Notes under the pieces: generated by a model
Databases searched by the model: none
The model's input: only the letters and a program-made list of their open reading frames with translations
Told to the model about the DNA's origin: nothing
Shown here: positions 54,615-63,694 of the stretch, in pieces
How the letters are laid out: the number at the start of each line of letters is the position of its first letter
Position numbering within the stretch: the first letter of the stretch is position 1
Program-made: the position numbers and the translations under genes
Assembly (NCBI GenBank): GCA_017526525.1
Contig: JAFXRG010000062.1
Location: 1 to 64,000, forward strand
Source: Clostridia bacterium
GTDB lineage: Bacteria; Bacillota; Clostridia; Christensenellales; Aristaeellaceae
DNA: 64,000 nt
Direction of reading: 5' to 3'

Positions 54615-55874
54615 ATGGATGTGATGGAAAAATTTCTGACGTTTGCGGAACAGTCCCCCACGGCATTCCATGCCGCGGCGAACCTGGAAAGCATGCTGCG
54701 CGGAAGCGGGTTTGCCCGTCTGGAGGAAACGGATCCGTGGCTGGTGGACGCAGGCGGAAAATATTATGTGATGCGGAACGATTCCGCGGTGATCGCGTTT
54801 GAAATTCCGGAAACCGGCTTTTCCTCCTTCCGGATCGCGGCGGCCCACAGCGATTCCCCCGCTTTCAAACTGAAGGAAAACTTTGAGGATAAAACCGAGT
54901 TTTATGTGCGGCTGAATGTGGAAAAATACGGCGGCATGATTATGAGCACCTGGATGGACCGGCCCCTGTCCGTAGCGGGACGGCTGGCGGTCCGGGAAGG
55001 AGACGGCGTAGCCTCGAAGCTGGTGAACCTGGACCGGGACGCAGTGCTGATTCCGAATATGCCGATTCATTTCAACCGGGAGATCAACAGCGGATTCAGC
55101 TATGATCCGCAGACGGACATGCTTCCGCTGTACGGAAACCAGGAGAGCTGCGGGGGACTGATGCGGGAGATCGCCGAAGCGGCGGGTACGGAGCCGGACC
55201 GGATCCTGAGCCATGACCTGTTCCTGTACGGTCGGCAGAGTGCCAGCATCTGGGGAGCGGGAGATGCCTACTTCTCCTGCGGCCGGATTGACGACCTGGA
55301 GTGTGCCTGGGCCTGCATGGAAGCGCTGACCCGAAGCACTGCCCGTGACGCCGTCAACGTATGCGCCGTGTTTGACAACGAAGAAGTCGGATCCGGCAGC
55401 CGGCAGGGTGCGGATTCCGGGTTCCTGTACGATACGCTGACCCGGTTGGGGTTTGCCCTGGGCGCCTCCGACGGGGAGATCCGGGCGGCGATGGCAGGGA
55501 GCTTTCTGGTTTCGGCGGACAATGCCCATGCGGTGCACCCGAACCATCCGGAAAAATTTGACCGCCAGAACCGTCCGGTGATGAACGGCGGAATTGTGAT
55601 CAAGCACAACGCCAACCTGAAATATACGACGGATGCCCTGTCCTCCGCACGGTTTACCCTGATCTGTGAAAGGGCGGGGGTGCCGGTGCAGCATTTTGCC
55701 AACCGGAGCGATATTGCCGGCGGGTCCACCCTGGGACATATCTCCACGGCCCATGTGAGCGTGGAAAGCGTGGATATCGGCCTGGCGCAGCTGGCGATGC
55801 ATTCCCTGTACGAAACAGCCGGCACCAAAGACCTTCCCATGCTGGTGCGGGCGATGGAAGAAATGTGGAACTGA
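54615..55874 (+). CDS. M18-family aspartyl aminopeptidase-like enzyme
   Basis: A 419-residue zinc aminopeptidase, probably removing N-terminal acidic residues in the cytosol. Visible metal motifs are AAHSDSPAFKL (His, Asp), VFDNEEVGSGSRQGA (Glu-Glu), and LVSADNAHAVHPN. The C-terminal GGSTLGHISTAHVSVESVDIGLAQLAMHSLYE includes the final His. The start at 54615 has GGGAGGGAAA upstream; a longer start at 54573 adds a non-homologous stretch. Confidence 0.92.
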   Translation: MDVMEKFLTFAEQSPTAFHAAANLESMLRGSGFARLEETDPWLVDAGGKYYVMRNDSAVIAFEIPETGFSSFRIAAAHSDSPAFKLKENFEDKTEFYVRLNVEKYGGMIMSTWMDRPLSVAGRLAVREGDGVASKLVNLDRDAVLIPNMPIHFNREINSGFSYDPQTDMLPLYGNQESCGGLMREIAEAAGTEPDRILSHDLFLYGRQSASIWGAGDAYFSCGRIDDLECAWACMEALTRSTARDAVNVCAVFDNEEVGSGSRQGADSGFLYDTLTRLGFALGASDGEIRAAMAGSFLVSADNAHAVHPNHPEKFDRQNRPVMNGGIVIKHNANLKYTTDALSSARFTLICERAGVPVQHFANRSDIAGGSTLGHISTAHVSVESVDIGLAQLAMHSLYETAGTKDLPMLVRAMEEMWN

Positions 55875-55961
55875 GGCAGCAGGTACATCCGAAAAACACT
55901 CAGATCCGGCAGAATATGGTACAATAGGCCATCAAACGGAGATGGCAGAAGGGTGAGCAGG

Positions 55962-56855
55962 ATGAGGAACACAGTATTTACCGGAGCGGGTACCGCGATT
56001 GTAACGCCTATGAACGAAACCGGGGTGGACTTTGAAACCCTGGGAAGGCTGATTGATTTCCAGCTGGAGAAAGGAATCGACGCCATCATTGCCGCCGGCA
56101 CCACCGGGGAGGGAAGCACTCTCACGGACCGGGAGCATGAGGAGCTGATTGCTTTCTGCGTGAAGCGGATTGCGGGACGGGTTCCCGTGATTGCCGGAAC
56201 GGGCTCCAACAATACGGCTCACGCTATCGAACGGACGCAGACGGCCTGCAGGGCCGGCGCTGACGCGGTGCTGCTGGTGACCCCCTATTACAACAAAACC
56301 TCCCAGCGCGGGCTGATTGCCAGCTTCAGCGCTATTGCCGACGCCAGTACGGTTCCCTGCATCCTGTACAACGTTCCGTCCAGGACCGGGCTGAACATGC
56401 TGCCGGAGACGCTGAACATCCTGGCGGATCATGAGCGGGTGGCCGCCCTGAAGGAAGCCTGCGGAAGCATCAGCCAGGTGGCGAAGGAACTGGAAATGTG
56501 CGGCGACCGGGTGGACATCTATTCCGGAAACGATGACCAGACGGTTCCGATCCTGAGCCTGGGCGGCAAGGGCGTGATTTCTACCGTGAGCAACATCGTA
56601 CCCGGAGAGATGGCGGAAATGTGCCGGCGCTTCTTCGCGGGAGATGTGAAGGGTGCGGCGGAGCTGCAGCTGCGCCTGCTGCGGCTGATGAACCAGACCA
56701 TGATTGAAACCAATCCCATTCCGGTGAAGGCGGCGGTAGCCGCCATGGGCTTCGGGAAGTATATCCTGAGACTGCCCCTGGTGGAAATGGAAGAGGGGAA
56801 CCGGCAGAAGCTGCTGGAGCTGATGCGGGAACAGGGACTGGAGGTTCGGGCATGA
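55962..56855 (+). CDS. dapA: 4-hydroxy-tetrahydrodipicolinate synthase
   Basis: Condenses pyruvate with aspartate semialdehyde, the first step specific to lysine and DAP. The 297-residue barrel has GTAIVTPM, AAGTTGEGSTL with the Thr-Thr pair, LLVTPYYNK (Tyr), YNVPSRTG, and the Schiff-base Lys in AALKEACG. ATG 55962 has AAGGG about 10 bases upstream; a GTG at 55953 lacks spacing for a site. TACAAT at 55920-55925 may be the -10 box. Overlaps dapB by four bases. Confidence 0.96.
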   Translation: MRNTVFTGAGTAIVTPMNETGVDFETLGRLIDFQLEKGIDAIIAAGTTGEGSTLTDREHEELIAFCVKRIAGRVPVIAGTGSNNTAHAIERTQTACRAGADAVLLVTPYYNKTSQRGLIASFSAIADASTVPCILYNVPSRTGLNMLPETLNILADHERVAALKEACGSISQVAKELEMCGDRVDIYSGNDDQTVPILSLGGKGVISTVSNIVPGEMAEMCRRFFAGDVKGAAELQLRLLRLMNQTMIETNPIPVKAAVAAMGFGKYILRLPLVEMEEGNRQKLLELMREQGLEVRA

Positions 56856-57595
56856 GAATTATTCTGACAGGATATACGGGACACATGGGCCGGGAAGTAC
56901 GGGCCTGCGCGGAAGCGGCGGAAGGCTGCGAAATCGTGGCCGGCGTGGATCCCATGGTTCCCGCTTCCGACGGCATTTGCCTGAAAACCTTCGGGGAATG
57001 CACGGCGGAGGCGGATGTGATCATTGATTTCAGCCACCACAGCATGACAAAGGAGCTGCTGGACTTCGCGGAAGCCCGGAAGCTGCCGGTGGTGCTGGCC
57101 ACCACGGGACAGACGGCGGAGGAAAAGGAACGGATCGTCGAAGCGGCCGGGAAAATTCCGGTTTTCCTGGCGGCCAACTATTCCCTGGGCATCGCGACGC
57201 TGACGGACCTGGTCAGGCGGGCGGCGGCGCTGTATCCGGACGCGGAAATTGAGATTGTGGAGCAGCATCACGACCGGAAGCTGGACGCTCCCAGCGGAAC
57301 CGCACTGGCCCTGTTCAATGCCGTAAAGGAGGTCCGGCCGGAGGCTGAGGCCAACTGCGGACGCAGCGGGCAGGGAAAACGGACGAAGAATGAAATCGGC
57401 ATTCACGCGATCCGCATGGGAAATATCGTAGGCGTGCATGAAGTGATGATCGGTACGCAGAACGAACGGATCAGCCTGAAGCACGAAGCGTTCAGCCGGG
57501 GCGTTTTCGCGGAAGGCAGCCTGAAGGCTGCCGCATTCCTGATGGGAAAGGCACCGGGCATTTATGATATGAAGGACCTGCTCCGGGGTGTGTAA
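56852..57595 (+). CDS. dapB: 4-hydroxy-tetrahydrodipicolinate reductase
   Basis: Reduces the DapA product using NAD(P)H. The 247-residue protein shows the dinucleotide motif ILTGYTGHMGREV, LATTGQTAEEKE, the catalytic EQHHDRKLDAPSGTAL, and EIGIHAIRMGNIVGVHEV. The GYTGHMG loop (usual GxxGxMG) is intact. Coupled to dapA by ATGA overlap. Confidence 0.96.
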   Translation: MRIILTGYTGHMGREVRACAEAAEGCEIVAGVDPMVPASDGICLKTFGECTAEADVIIDFSHHSMTKELLDFAEARKLPVVLATTGQTAEEKERIVEAAGKIPVFLAANYSLGIATLTDLVRRAAALYPDAEIEIVEQHHDRKLDAPSGTALALFNAVKEVRPEAEANCGRSGQGKRTKNEIGIHAIRMGNIVGVHEVMIGTQNERISLKHEAFSRGVFAEGSLKAAAFLMGKAPGIYDMKDLLRGV

Positions 57596-57652
57596 CTCCC
57601 GGGCAGCCGACTGATTCTGATAAAAAATTGAAAAAACCGGAGGATTGTGAAA

Positions 57653-58630
57653 ATGAAGATCGGGATTTACGGATACGGCAACCTGGGGCGCGGCGTGGAA
57701 GCGGCGCTCCGGCAGAATCCGGACATGGAAATTGTCGGCGTGTTTACCCGGAGGGATCCCGCGGCGGTAAAAACCGTTACGGGAATTCCGGTTTATGCGG
57801 CAAGCCTCGTGGAAGACTTTGCTGCGGAGATTGACGTGATGATTATCTGCGGCGGCAGCGCCTCAGACCTGCCGGAGATGACACCGATGCTGGCACGTTG
57901 CTTCAACGTGGTGGACTCCTTTGATACCCACGCCAGGGTTCCGGAGCATTTCGCCAATGTGGAAAAGGCGGCCATGAGCACGGCGCATACCGCGCTGATC
58001 AGCGCCGGATGGGATCCCGGCCTGTTCTCCCTGGCACGGCTGTATATGAGCACCGTGCTGCCGGAAGGCAGGGACTATACCTTCTGGGGCCGGGGCGTCA
58101 GCCAGGGACACAGCGACGCCATCCGCCGGATTCCCGGGGTGAAGGACGCACGGCAGTATACGGTGCCGGTGCCGGAAGCGCTGGAGAAGGTACGCAACGG
58201 GGAAAACCCGGACCTGAGCATCCGGCAGAAGCACACCCGGGAATGCTACGTGGTGGCGGAGGAAGGCGCGGACCGGGAGAAGATCACGGCACAAATCCGG
58301 GAAATGCCGAACTATTTTGCGGATTACGACACAACGGTAACCTTCATCACTGAGGAGGAAATGAAGGCGAATCATTCGGAACTGCCCCACGGCGGACAGG
58401 TGATCCGCAGCGGATCCACCGGCGAGGGAGGAAAGCACAAGCATGTGATGGAGTTCTCCCTGAAGCTGGATTCCAATCCCGAGTTTACGGCATCTGTGCT
58501 GGTAGCCTGCGCAAGGGCTGTGTGCCGGATGAATACCCGGGAAATTTTCGGCTGCAAGACGCTGTTTGACGTGGCGCCGGCGGATCTTTCGCCGCTGACG
58601 CCGGAGGAAATGAGAAAGAAGCTGCTGTGA
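57653..58630 (+). CDS. ddh: meso-Diaminopimelate D-dehydrogenase
   Basis: Makes meso-DAP from tetrahydrodipicolinate, ammonia and NADPH in one step, bypassing the succinylase or acetylase route. The 325-residue protein starts KIGIYGYGNLGRGVEAAL. It includes VVDSFDTHARVPEHF, SAGWDPGLFSLARLYM and FWGRGVSQGHSDAIRRIPGVKDARQYTVP, all typical of Ddh. ATG 57653 is preferred to GTG 57647 for spacing from CCGGAGG. With dapA and dapB it supplies peptidoglycan DAP and lysine. Confidence 0.96.
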   Translation: MKIGIYGYGNLGRGVEAALRQNPDMEIVGVFTRRDPAAVKTVTGIPVYAASLVEDFAAEIDVMIICGGSASDLPEMTPMLARCFNVVDSFDTHARVPEHFANVEKAAMSTAHTALISAGWDPGLFSLARLYMSTVLPEGRDYTFWGRGVSQGHSDAIRRIPGVKDARQYTVPVPEALEKVRNGENPDLSIRQKHTRECYVVAEEGADREKITAQIREMPNYFADYDTTVTFITEEEMKANHSELPHGGQVIRSGSTGEGGKHKHVMEFSLKLDSNPEFTASVLVACARAVCRMNTREIFGCKTLFDVAPADLSPLTPEEMRKKLL

Positions 58631-58637
58631 CGTTAAA

Positions 58638-59333
58638 ATGAAGATTCACGGACTGCAGAAAATGACGCTGCTGGACTTTCCCGGGAAGGTGGCGTGCACG
58701 GTGTTTCTGGGCGGATGCGACCTGCGGTGTCCCTTCTGCCACAACGCGGAGCTCCTGGACGGAAGCGCCCCGGCAGTGATGGAAGAGGAAGAGCTGCTTG
58801 GCTTCCTGAAGAAACGGCAGGGACTGCTGGAAGGCGTGGCGGTCACGGGCGGGGAACCGCTGCTGCGGGGAGCGGACCTGCTTCGCCTGGCGGAGGAAAT
58901 CCGCGATCTGGGATATCCGCTGAAACTGGATACAAACGGAACCCATCCGGAGTTGCTTCGGGACATTACGGAGCGGGGACTGGTTTCCTACGTGGCCATG
59001 GATATCAAGAATTCCCCGGAACGCTACGCGGAAACCTCCGGACTGGAGAAAATGGACCTGGCCCCTGTACGGGAAAGCGTTTCCCTGCTGATGGAAGGAA
59101 AAACACCGTATGAATTCCGGACCACCACGGTGGCGGAGCTTCACGATGAAGAATCCTTCCGGAAGATCGGGGAATGGATCCGGGGAGCCGCGCAGTACTT
59201 CCTGCAGAAATTCACGGACCGGGATACGGTTCCCTTTGAGGGATTCCATGCCCCGTCGGATGACCGGATGCGAAGCTACCTGGAGACGGTACGGGCCTTC
59301 GTTCCGACGGCGGAGCTGCGGGGCGTTGATTAA
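58638..59333 (+). CDS. nrdG: Anaerobic ribonucleotide reductase activase
   Basis: A 231-residue radical-SAM enzyme that installs the glycyl radical on NrdD. The cluster motif is GCDLRCPFCHN (Cys27, Cys31, Cys34), followed by VTGGEPLL and the KLDTNGTHPE strand. It belongs to the longer NrdG form found with NrdD of clostridia. It lies 7 bases after ddh, so it is probably cotranscribed with the lysine genes, while nrdD has its own NrdR-controlled promoter. Confidence 0.94.
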   Translation: MKIHGLQKMTLLDFPGKVACTVFLGGCDLRCPFCHNAELLDGSAPAVMEEEELLGFLKKRQGLLEGVAVTGGEPLLRGADLLRLAEEIRDLGYPLKLDTNGTHPELLRDITERGLVSYVAMDIKNSPERYAETSGLEKMDLAPVRESVSLLMEGKTPYEFRTTTVAELHDEESFRKIGEWIRGAAQYFLQKFTDRDTVPFEGFHAPSDDRMRSYLETVRAFVPTAELRGVD

Positions 59334-59351
59334 ACCGGTTTTTCAGGCTGG

Positions 59352-59400
59352 ATACAAGATATAGTGTTAAAAATGTATTTTCACAAACTATATATTGACT
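59352..59400 (+). promoter_or_regulatory. Two NrdR boxes upstream of nrdD
   Basis: Against the consensus acaCwAtATaTwGtgt, box 1 (59352-59367) matches 14 of 16 positions and box 2 (59385-59400) matches 13 with a perfect CTATATATTG core. Their centres are 33 bases apart, about three turns. Box 2 covers the -35 element, so NrdR would repress when dATP is plentiful. Confidence 0.8.
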
Positions 59401-59424
59401 TTCGCCCTCTCCGCATGCTATAGT
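59395..59424 (+). promoter_or_regulatory. nrdD promoter
   Basis: TTGACT (59395-59400), 18 bases, TATAGT (59419-59424). Confidence 0.75.
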
Positions 59425-59445
59425 AGACAAGCACGCGGAGAGGGC
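59404..59445. repeat. 11-bp inverted repeat bracketing the nrdD -10 box
   Basis: GCCCTCTCCGC (59404-59414) and GCGGAGAGGGC (59435-59445) are exact complements 20 bases apart, one arm in the promoter spacer and one near the transcription start. It may be an operator for a second regulator. Confidence 0.6.
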
Positions 59446-59497
59446 AACGTGCGCTCTCCGGCACGAAAAACAAACAAGACAGGGAGAACGGAAAACA

Positions 59498-61906
59498 ATG
59501 TATCAGGTTGTAAAACGTGACGGCAAAGTTACGGATTTTGAAATCAAAAAAATCTCCAGCGCTATCACCAAAGCGTTTGAGGCGCTGGAAAAGCAGTATC
59601 ATCCCAGCGTCATTGATATGCTGACCCTCCGGGTGACGGCGGAGTATGAACCGCTGATCCACGACGGAAAAATCACCGTGGAAAGCATCCAGGACTGTGT
59701 GGAAAAGGTGCTTTCGGAAGCCGGCTACGCCGATGTGGCCAAGGCTTATATCCTCTATCGCAAACAACGTGAAAAAGTCCGCAATGTCAACTCCGCCCTG
59801 TTAAACTATAAAGATCTGGTGGACAACTATCTGCGCATCAACGACTGGCGCGTGAAGGAGAACTCCACGGTTACCTATTCCGTCGGCGGCCTGATCCTGT
59901 CCAATTCCGGCGCCATTACCGCCAACTACTGGCTGAGCGAGATCTACGACAACGAGATTGCCGAGGCCCACCGCAGCGCCGCGATTCATATTCACGACCT
60001 GTCCATGCTGACCGGCTACTGCGCAGGCTGGAGCCTGAAGCAGCTGATCAAGGAAGGCCTGGGCGGCGTTCCCGGGAAAATTACCAGCTCTCCGGCCGGC
60101 CACCTGTCCACCCTCTGCAACCAGATGGTGAATTTCCTGGGCATTATGCAGAACGAATGGGCCGGTGCACAGGCTTTCTCCAGCTTTGACACCTACCTGG
60201 CTCCCTTCGTGCGGATCGACAACCTGTCCCAGAAGGAAGTCAAGCAGTGCATCCAGAGCTTCATTTACGGCGTGAACACCCCCAGCCGCTGGGGAACCCA
60301 GGCGCCCTTCTCCAACATTACGCTGGACTGGACCTGCCCGAAGGACCTGCAGAACCTGCCGGCCATTATCGGCGGCAAGGAAGTGGACTTTACCTACGGC
60401 GACTGCCAGAAGGAAATGGACATGGTGAACAAGGCCTTCATTGAGATTATGATCGAAGGCGATGCCAACGGACGCGGATTCCAGTATCCGATTCCCACCT
60501 ATTCCATTACCCGGGATTTCGACTGGAGCGAAACGGAAAACAACAAGCTGCTGTTTGAAATGACCGCCAAATACGGAACGCCCTACTTCAGCAATTATAT
60601 CAACAGCGACATGGAACCCAGCGACGTGCGCAGCATGTGCTGCCGCCTGCGGCTGGATCTGCGGGAACTGCGCAAAAAGAGCGGCGGCTTCTTCGGAAGC
60701 GGCGAATCCACCGGCAGCGTGGGCGTGGTAACCATCAATCTGCCCAGGCTGGCTTATGAATCCGCCAGCGAAACCGATTTCTACCGGCAGCTGGACCGCC
60801 TGATGGATATCGCGGCCCGGAGCCTGAAGACCAAGCGCACCGTGATTACCAAGCTGCTGGAGGGCGGCCTGTATCCCTATACCAAGCGGTACCTGGGCAC
60901 CTTTGCCAACCACTTCAGCACCATCGGCCTGGTGGGCATGAACGAGGCGGCCCTGAACGCCCGCTGGCTGAAAAAGGACCTGACCACCCCCGAAGCCCAG
61001 AGCTTTGCCCGGGATGTGCTGAACCACATGCGCGAGAGGCTGAGCGACTACCAGGAACAGTACGGGGACCTGTACAACCTGGAAGCCACCCCGGCGGAAT
61101 CCACCTCCTACCGTTTTGCCAAGCACGACAAGGCGCAGTATCCGGACATCATTACAGCCAATATGAACGGAACGCCCTACTACACCAATTCCAGCCATCT
61201 GCCGGTGGGCTTCAGCGAGGATATTTTCTCCGCGCTGGATATTCAGGATGACCTGCAGACCCTGTACACCTCCGGCACGGTGTTCCATGCCTTCCTGGGA
61301 GAAAAGCTTCCGGACTGGAAGGCGGCGGCCAGCCTGGTCCGCAAAATCGCGGAGAACTACAAGCTGCCCTACTACACCATGAGTCCCACTTATTCCGTCT
61401 GCAAGGACCACGGTTACCTGACCGGTGAACAGTATGTATGTCCCTATTGCGGCGCGAAGACGGAGGTTTACAGCCGGATTACCGGATATTACCGCCCGGT
61501 GCAGAACTGGAACGACGGGAAGGCACAGGAATTCAAGGACCGCAAGGTTTACGACGTGGGACATTCCCACCTGACCCGCACGGCGGCGGTGGCAGCGGCC
61601 CCCGCTCCGGCAGCCCCTGCGCAGGAGGAAGCAAAACCGGAAAAGAAGACCGCGCCGATCAGCACGGCCCGTGCCATCCTTTTCGTCAGCCAGACCTGCC
61701 CCAACTGCAAGATTGCCATCAGCATGCTGGAGAAGGAAGGCTTCCTGTTCAAGAAAGTCATCGCCACGGAGAACGTTGAACTGACCAACAGGTACGGGGT
61801 GAAACAGGCTCCGACCCTGGTGGTGCTGGGCGCCGGGGACGAGTACACCAAGTACAGGGGAGTATCCGAGATCAAGGGAATGCTGACCGCACGGCAGGTA
61901 GGCTGA
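59498..61906 (+). CDS. nrdD: Anaerobic ribonucleoside-triphosphate reductase with fused redoxin domain
   Basis: Class III reductase making dNTPs without oxygen; 802 residues. Residues 1-92 are an ATP-cone (VVKRDGKVTDFEIKKISSAI) for allosteric control. The catalytic barrel has the Cys381-Cys382 pair in SMCCRLRLDL. A C-terminal metal site uses Cys635, His638, Cys648 and Cys651 (CPYC). The glycyl radical Gly663 is in SRITGYYRPV. After an Ala/Pro linker, residues 720-802 form a glutaredoxin/thioredoxin-like domain with TCPNCK (Cys734, Cys737) and a cis-Pro motif QAPTLVV. That would supply reducing equivalents in cis, fitting the thioredoxin-type and not formate-type NrdD. trxB follows. The start has ACAGGGAGA upstream. 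Confidence 0.95.
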   Translation: MYQVVKRDGKVTDFEIKKISSAITKAFEALEKQYHPSVIDMLTLRVTAEYEPLIHDGKITVESIQDCVEKVLSEAGYADVAKAYILYRKQREKVRNVNSALLNYKDLVDNYLRINDWRVKENSTVTYSVGGLILSNSGAITANYWLSEIYDNEIAEAHRSAAIHIHDLSMLTGYCAGWSLKQLIKEGLGGVPGKITSSPAGHLSTLCNQMVNFLGIMQNEWAGAQAFSSFDTYLAPFVRIDNLSQKEVKQCIQSFIYGVNTPSRWGTQAPFSNITLDWTCPKDLQNLPAIIGGKEVDFTYGDCQKEMDMVNKAFIEIMIEGDANGRGFQYPIPTYSITRDFDWSETENNKLLFEMTAKYGTPYFSNYINSDMEPSDVRSMCCRLRLDLRELRKKSGGFFGSGESTGSVGVVTINLPRLAYESASETDFYRQLDRLMDIAARSLKTKRTVITKLLEGGLYPYTKRYLGTFANHFSTIGLVGMNEAALNARWLKKDLTTPEAQSFARDVLNHMRERLSDYQEQYGDLYNLEATPAESTSYRFAKHDKAQYPDIITANMNGTPYYTNSSHLPVGFSEDIFSALDIQDDLQTLYTSGTVFHAFLGEKLPDWKAAASLVRKIAENYKLPYYTMSPTYSVCKDHGYLTGEQYVCPYCGAKTEVYSRITGYYRPVQNWNDGKAQEFKDRKVYDVGHSHLTRTAAVAAAPAPAAPAQEEAKPEKKTAPISTARAILFVSQTCPNCKIAISMLEKEGFLFKKVIATENVELTNRYGVKQAPTLVVLGAGDEYTKYRGVSEIKGMLTARQVG

Positions 61907-61939
61907 CAGCAGCCGCCCGACGGAAACCGGTAAAGAAAA

Positions 61940-61964
61940 GGGGACGCATCGCGTCCCCGTTTTT
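61940..61964 (+). terminator. Terminator after nrdD
   Basis: GGGGACGC (61940-61947), ATC, GCGTCCCC (61951-61958), then GTTTTT; partial readthrough into trxB is likely. Confidence 0.8.
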
Positions 61965-61975
61965 GGAGGATGAAC

Positions 61976-62890
61976 ATGACGGATATCATCGTGATCGGCG
62001 GAGGCCCGGCCGGAATGACGGCTGCCCTGTATGCCCTGCGGAATGGAAAATCGGCGCTGATCCTGGAAAAGCACGGGTTCGGCGGACAGATCACCTACAG
62101 CCCGAAGGTGGAAAACTGGCCCGGCACGGCCCAGATGAGCGGAAATGAGTTTGCCGATGCCCTGCTGGAGCAGGTGATGGCCCAGGGCGCGGAGGTGGAC
62201 CTGGCGGAAGTGCTGCGGGTGGAAGACCGGGGCAGCGTGAAAGCGGTATACACCGATGACGGAAAGGTGCACGAGGCAAAGGCCCTGGTGATCGCCACCG
62301 GCGTGAAGCACCGGATGCTGGGCCTTCCGGGGGAAAACGAGCTGGTGGGCGAAGGCATCAGCTTCTGCGCGGTCTGTGACGGGGATTTTTATACCGGGCA
62401 GACGGTGTGCGTCGCGGGGGGCGGAAACTCCGCCCTTCAGGAAGCCATCCTGCTGAGCGGCAAGTGCGCGCAGGTGATTATGCTGCAGGACCTGCCGGAA
62501 TTTACCGGGGAAAAGAAGCTGCAGGAAATCCTGTTTGCCCGGGACAACGTGAAAAAATACACCGGGGTAAAAATCACCGCGCTGGAGACGGAAGGCGGAG
62601 CGCTGCGGGGAGTGACCGTGGAGCCGCAATCCGGCGGGGAAAAGCAGATCATCGCCTGTGACGGCCTTTTTGTGGCCATCGGCCTGATTCCGGAAAACGA
62701 AGCTTTCCGGCCGCTGGCGGATCTGAACCCATGGGGATATTTTGACAGCGGGGAAAACTGCGAAACAAAAACGCCCGGCATTTTTGTGGCGGGAGACTGC
62801 CGCAGCAAGGGCGTCCGTCAGCTGACCACCGCCGCCGGCGACGGAGCGACAGCAGCCCTGGCGGCCTGCCGGTATATTGACGCCCTGTAA
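61976..62890 (+). CDS. trxB: Thioredoxin reductase-like flavoprotein with atypical nucleotide site
   Basis: A 304-residue FAD protein. It has the FAD motif VIGGGPAGMTAALYA, the redox pair Cys131-Cys134 in FCAVCDG, and GIFVAGDCRSK near the C terminus. The second dinucleotide motif CVAGGGNSALQEAI is kept. However, the HRRxxxR signature that binds the NADPH phosphate is replaced by MLQDLPEF (169-176). It may use NADH, another flavin donor or ferredoxin. Next to nrdD it probably reduces the redoxin domain fused to NrdD. ATG 61976 has GGAGG 6 bases upstream. Confidence 0.9.
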   Translation: MTDIIVIGGGPAGMTAALYALRNGKSALILEKHGFGGQITYSPKVENWPGTAQMSGNEFADALLEQVMAQGAEVDLAEVLRVEDRGSVKAVYTDDGKVHEAKALVIATGVKHRMLGLPGENELVGEGISFCAVCDGDFYTGQTVCVAGGGNSALQEAILLSGKCAQVIMLQDLPEFTGEKKLQEILFARDNVKKYTGVKITALETEGGALRGVTVEPQSGGEKQIIACDGLFVAIGLIPENEAFRPLADLNPWGYFDSGENCETKTPGIFVAGDCRSKGVRQLTTAAGDGATAALAACRYIDAL

Positions 62891-62917
62891 GCCGGAGGGT
62901 TTTCCCCTGGATATGCA

Positions 62918-62951
62918 AAAGGAACGCGGAGCTTTTCCGCGTTCCTTTTTT
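62918..62951. terminator. Terminator between trxB and the ImmA/IrrE-type gene
   Basis: AAAGGAACGCGGA and TCCGCGTTCCTTT arms with A-run and T-run; works for both converging genes. Confidence 0.85.
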
Positions 62952-63631
62952 CACAGATCCCAGTCCGGCGCGGCTGCGCCGCAGAAGGGACAGGCGTCCG
63001 CCTGGGTTTCATCGATGAAGGTTTTGCCGCAGGCGGCACAACGGCGGCGGAGCAGGTAGTTGTGGAAGATGTAAATCAGCAGGTTGGCCGTTTCCTCATC
63101 CACAAAAGCCCGGTCCCGGTCCATGGTATCCAGGCGGCGCATCCAGGCGGAACGGCTGAGGCCGAAAACGGCAGCCCGGGCCTGCTGCGGCCGGTTGTAA
63201 CGGATCACATCCACGATGGGAACAGGCGCCATGAGATTGAGGGCGAAGGCGTCGGCCTCGGCTTCCAGGGATGGATCGGTCATGCGGGCGGGGCTCATGG
63301 TTTCCGGGAAATCCCGGTAGTGGTTCATGAAAATATGCCCCAGCTCATGAAAAATGGCAAAGCGGAGACGGTCCGGTTCCACATCGGAATCCCTGAAAAC
63401 AATACAGAAGGTCGGATAGGACAGGGTTACGGCAATGGTCATCCGCAGGGAATCCGCAATATCATAGGGAACCCAGAGCGGATAGCTTTCCACCCGGGAA
63501 AGGGGAAGGAGCATGATGCCGGCCCGGGAGGCCAGATCGAAAGGATCCAGGGGAAGGGAGCAGGCGCCGCAGTCTGCCAGAACGGAACAGGCGTACCGGA
63601 CATACCGGCCGTTCCGGAACGGAGCATCCAT
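62951..63631 (-). CDS. ImmA/IrrE-family metallo-endopeptidase with C-terminal zinc ribbon
   Basis: A 226-residue soluble protein. The gluzincin motif FHELGHIFMNH (HELGH 95-99) and a downstream acidic SLEAEADAFALNLM give the full COG2856-type zinc site. The C terminus has CAACG...CPFCG (Cys198, 201, 214, 217), an added zinc ribbon. Relatives cleave phage-type or stress repressors. No cognate HTH repressor gene is adjacent, so the target is unknown. Start 63631 has GGAGGGAGG upstream. Confidence 0.9.
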   Translation of the reverse strand: MDAPFRNGRYVRYACSVLADCGACSLPLDPFDLASRAGIMLLPLSRVESYPLWVPYDIADSLRMTIAVTLSYPTFCIVFRDSDVEPDRLRFAIFHELGHIFMNHYRDFPETMSPARMTDPSLEAEADAFALNLMAPVPIVDVIRYNRPQQARAAVFGLSRSAWMRRLDTMDRDRAFVDEETANLLIYIFHNYLLRRRCAACGKTFIDETQADACPFCGAAAPDWDL

Positions 63632-63694
63632 GGAATGCGCCTCCCTCCGATGTGTTCTTTTCAGCACAGCAGGAAAATTCTTTTCAGCAGGAGT

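Noticed and set aside
59801..62629. A 942-codon open frame antisense to nrdD and trxB, and an 817-codon one antisense to the atp genes (49485-51938)
   Set aside because: Both mirror well-recognised genes, cross gene boundaries and lack family motifs; long antisense frames are expected at this GC content.
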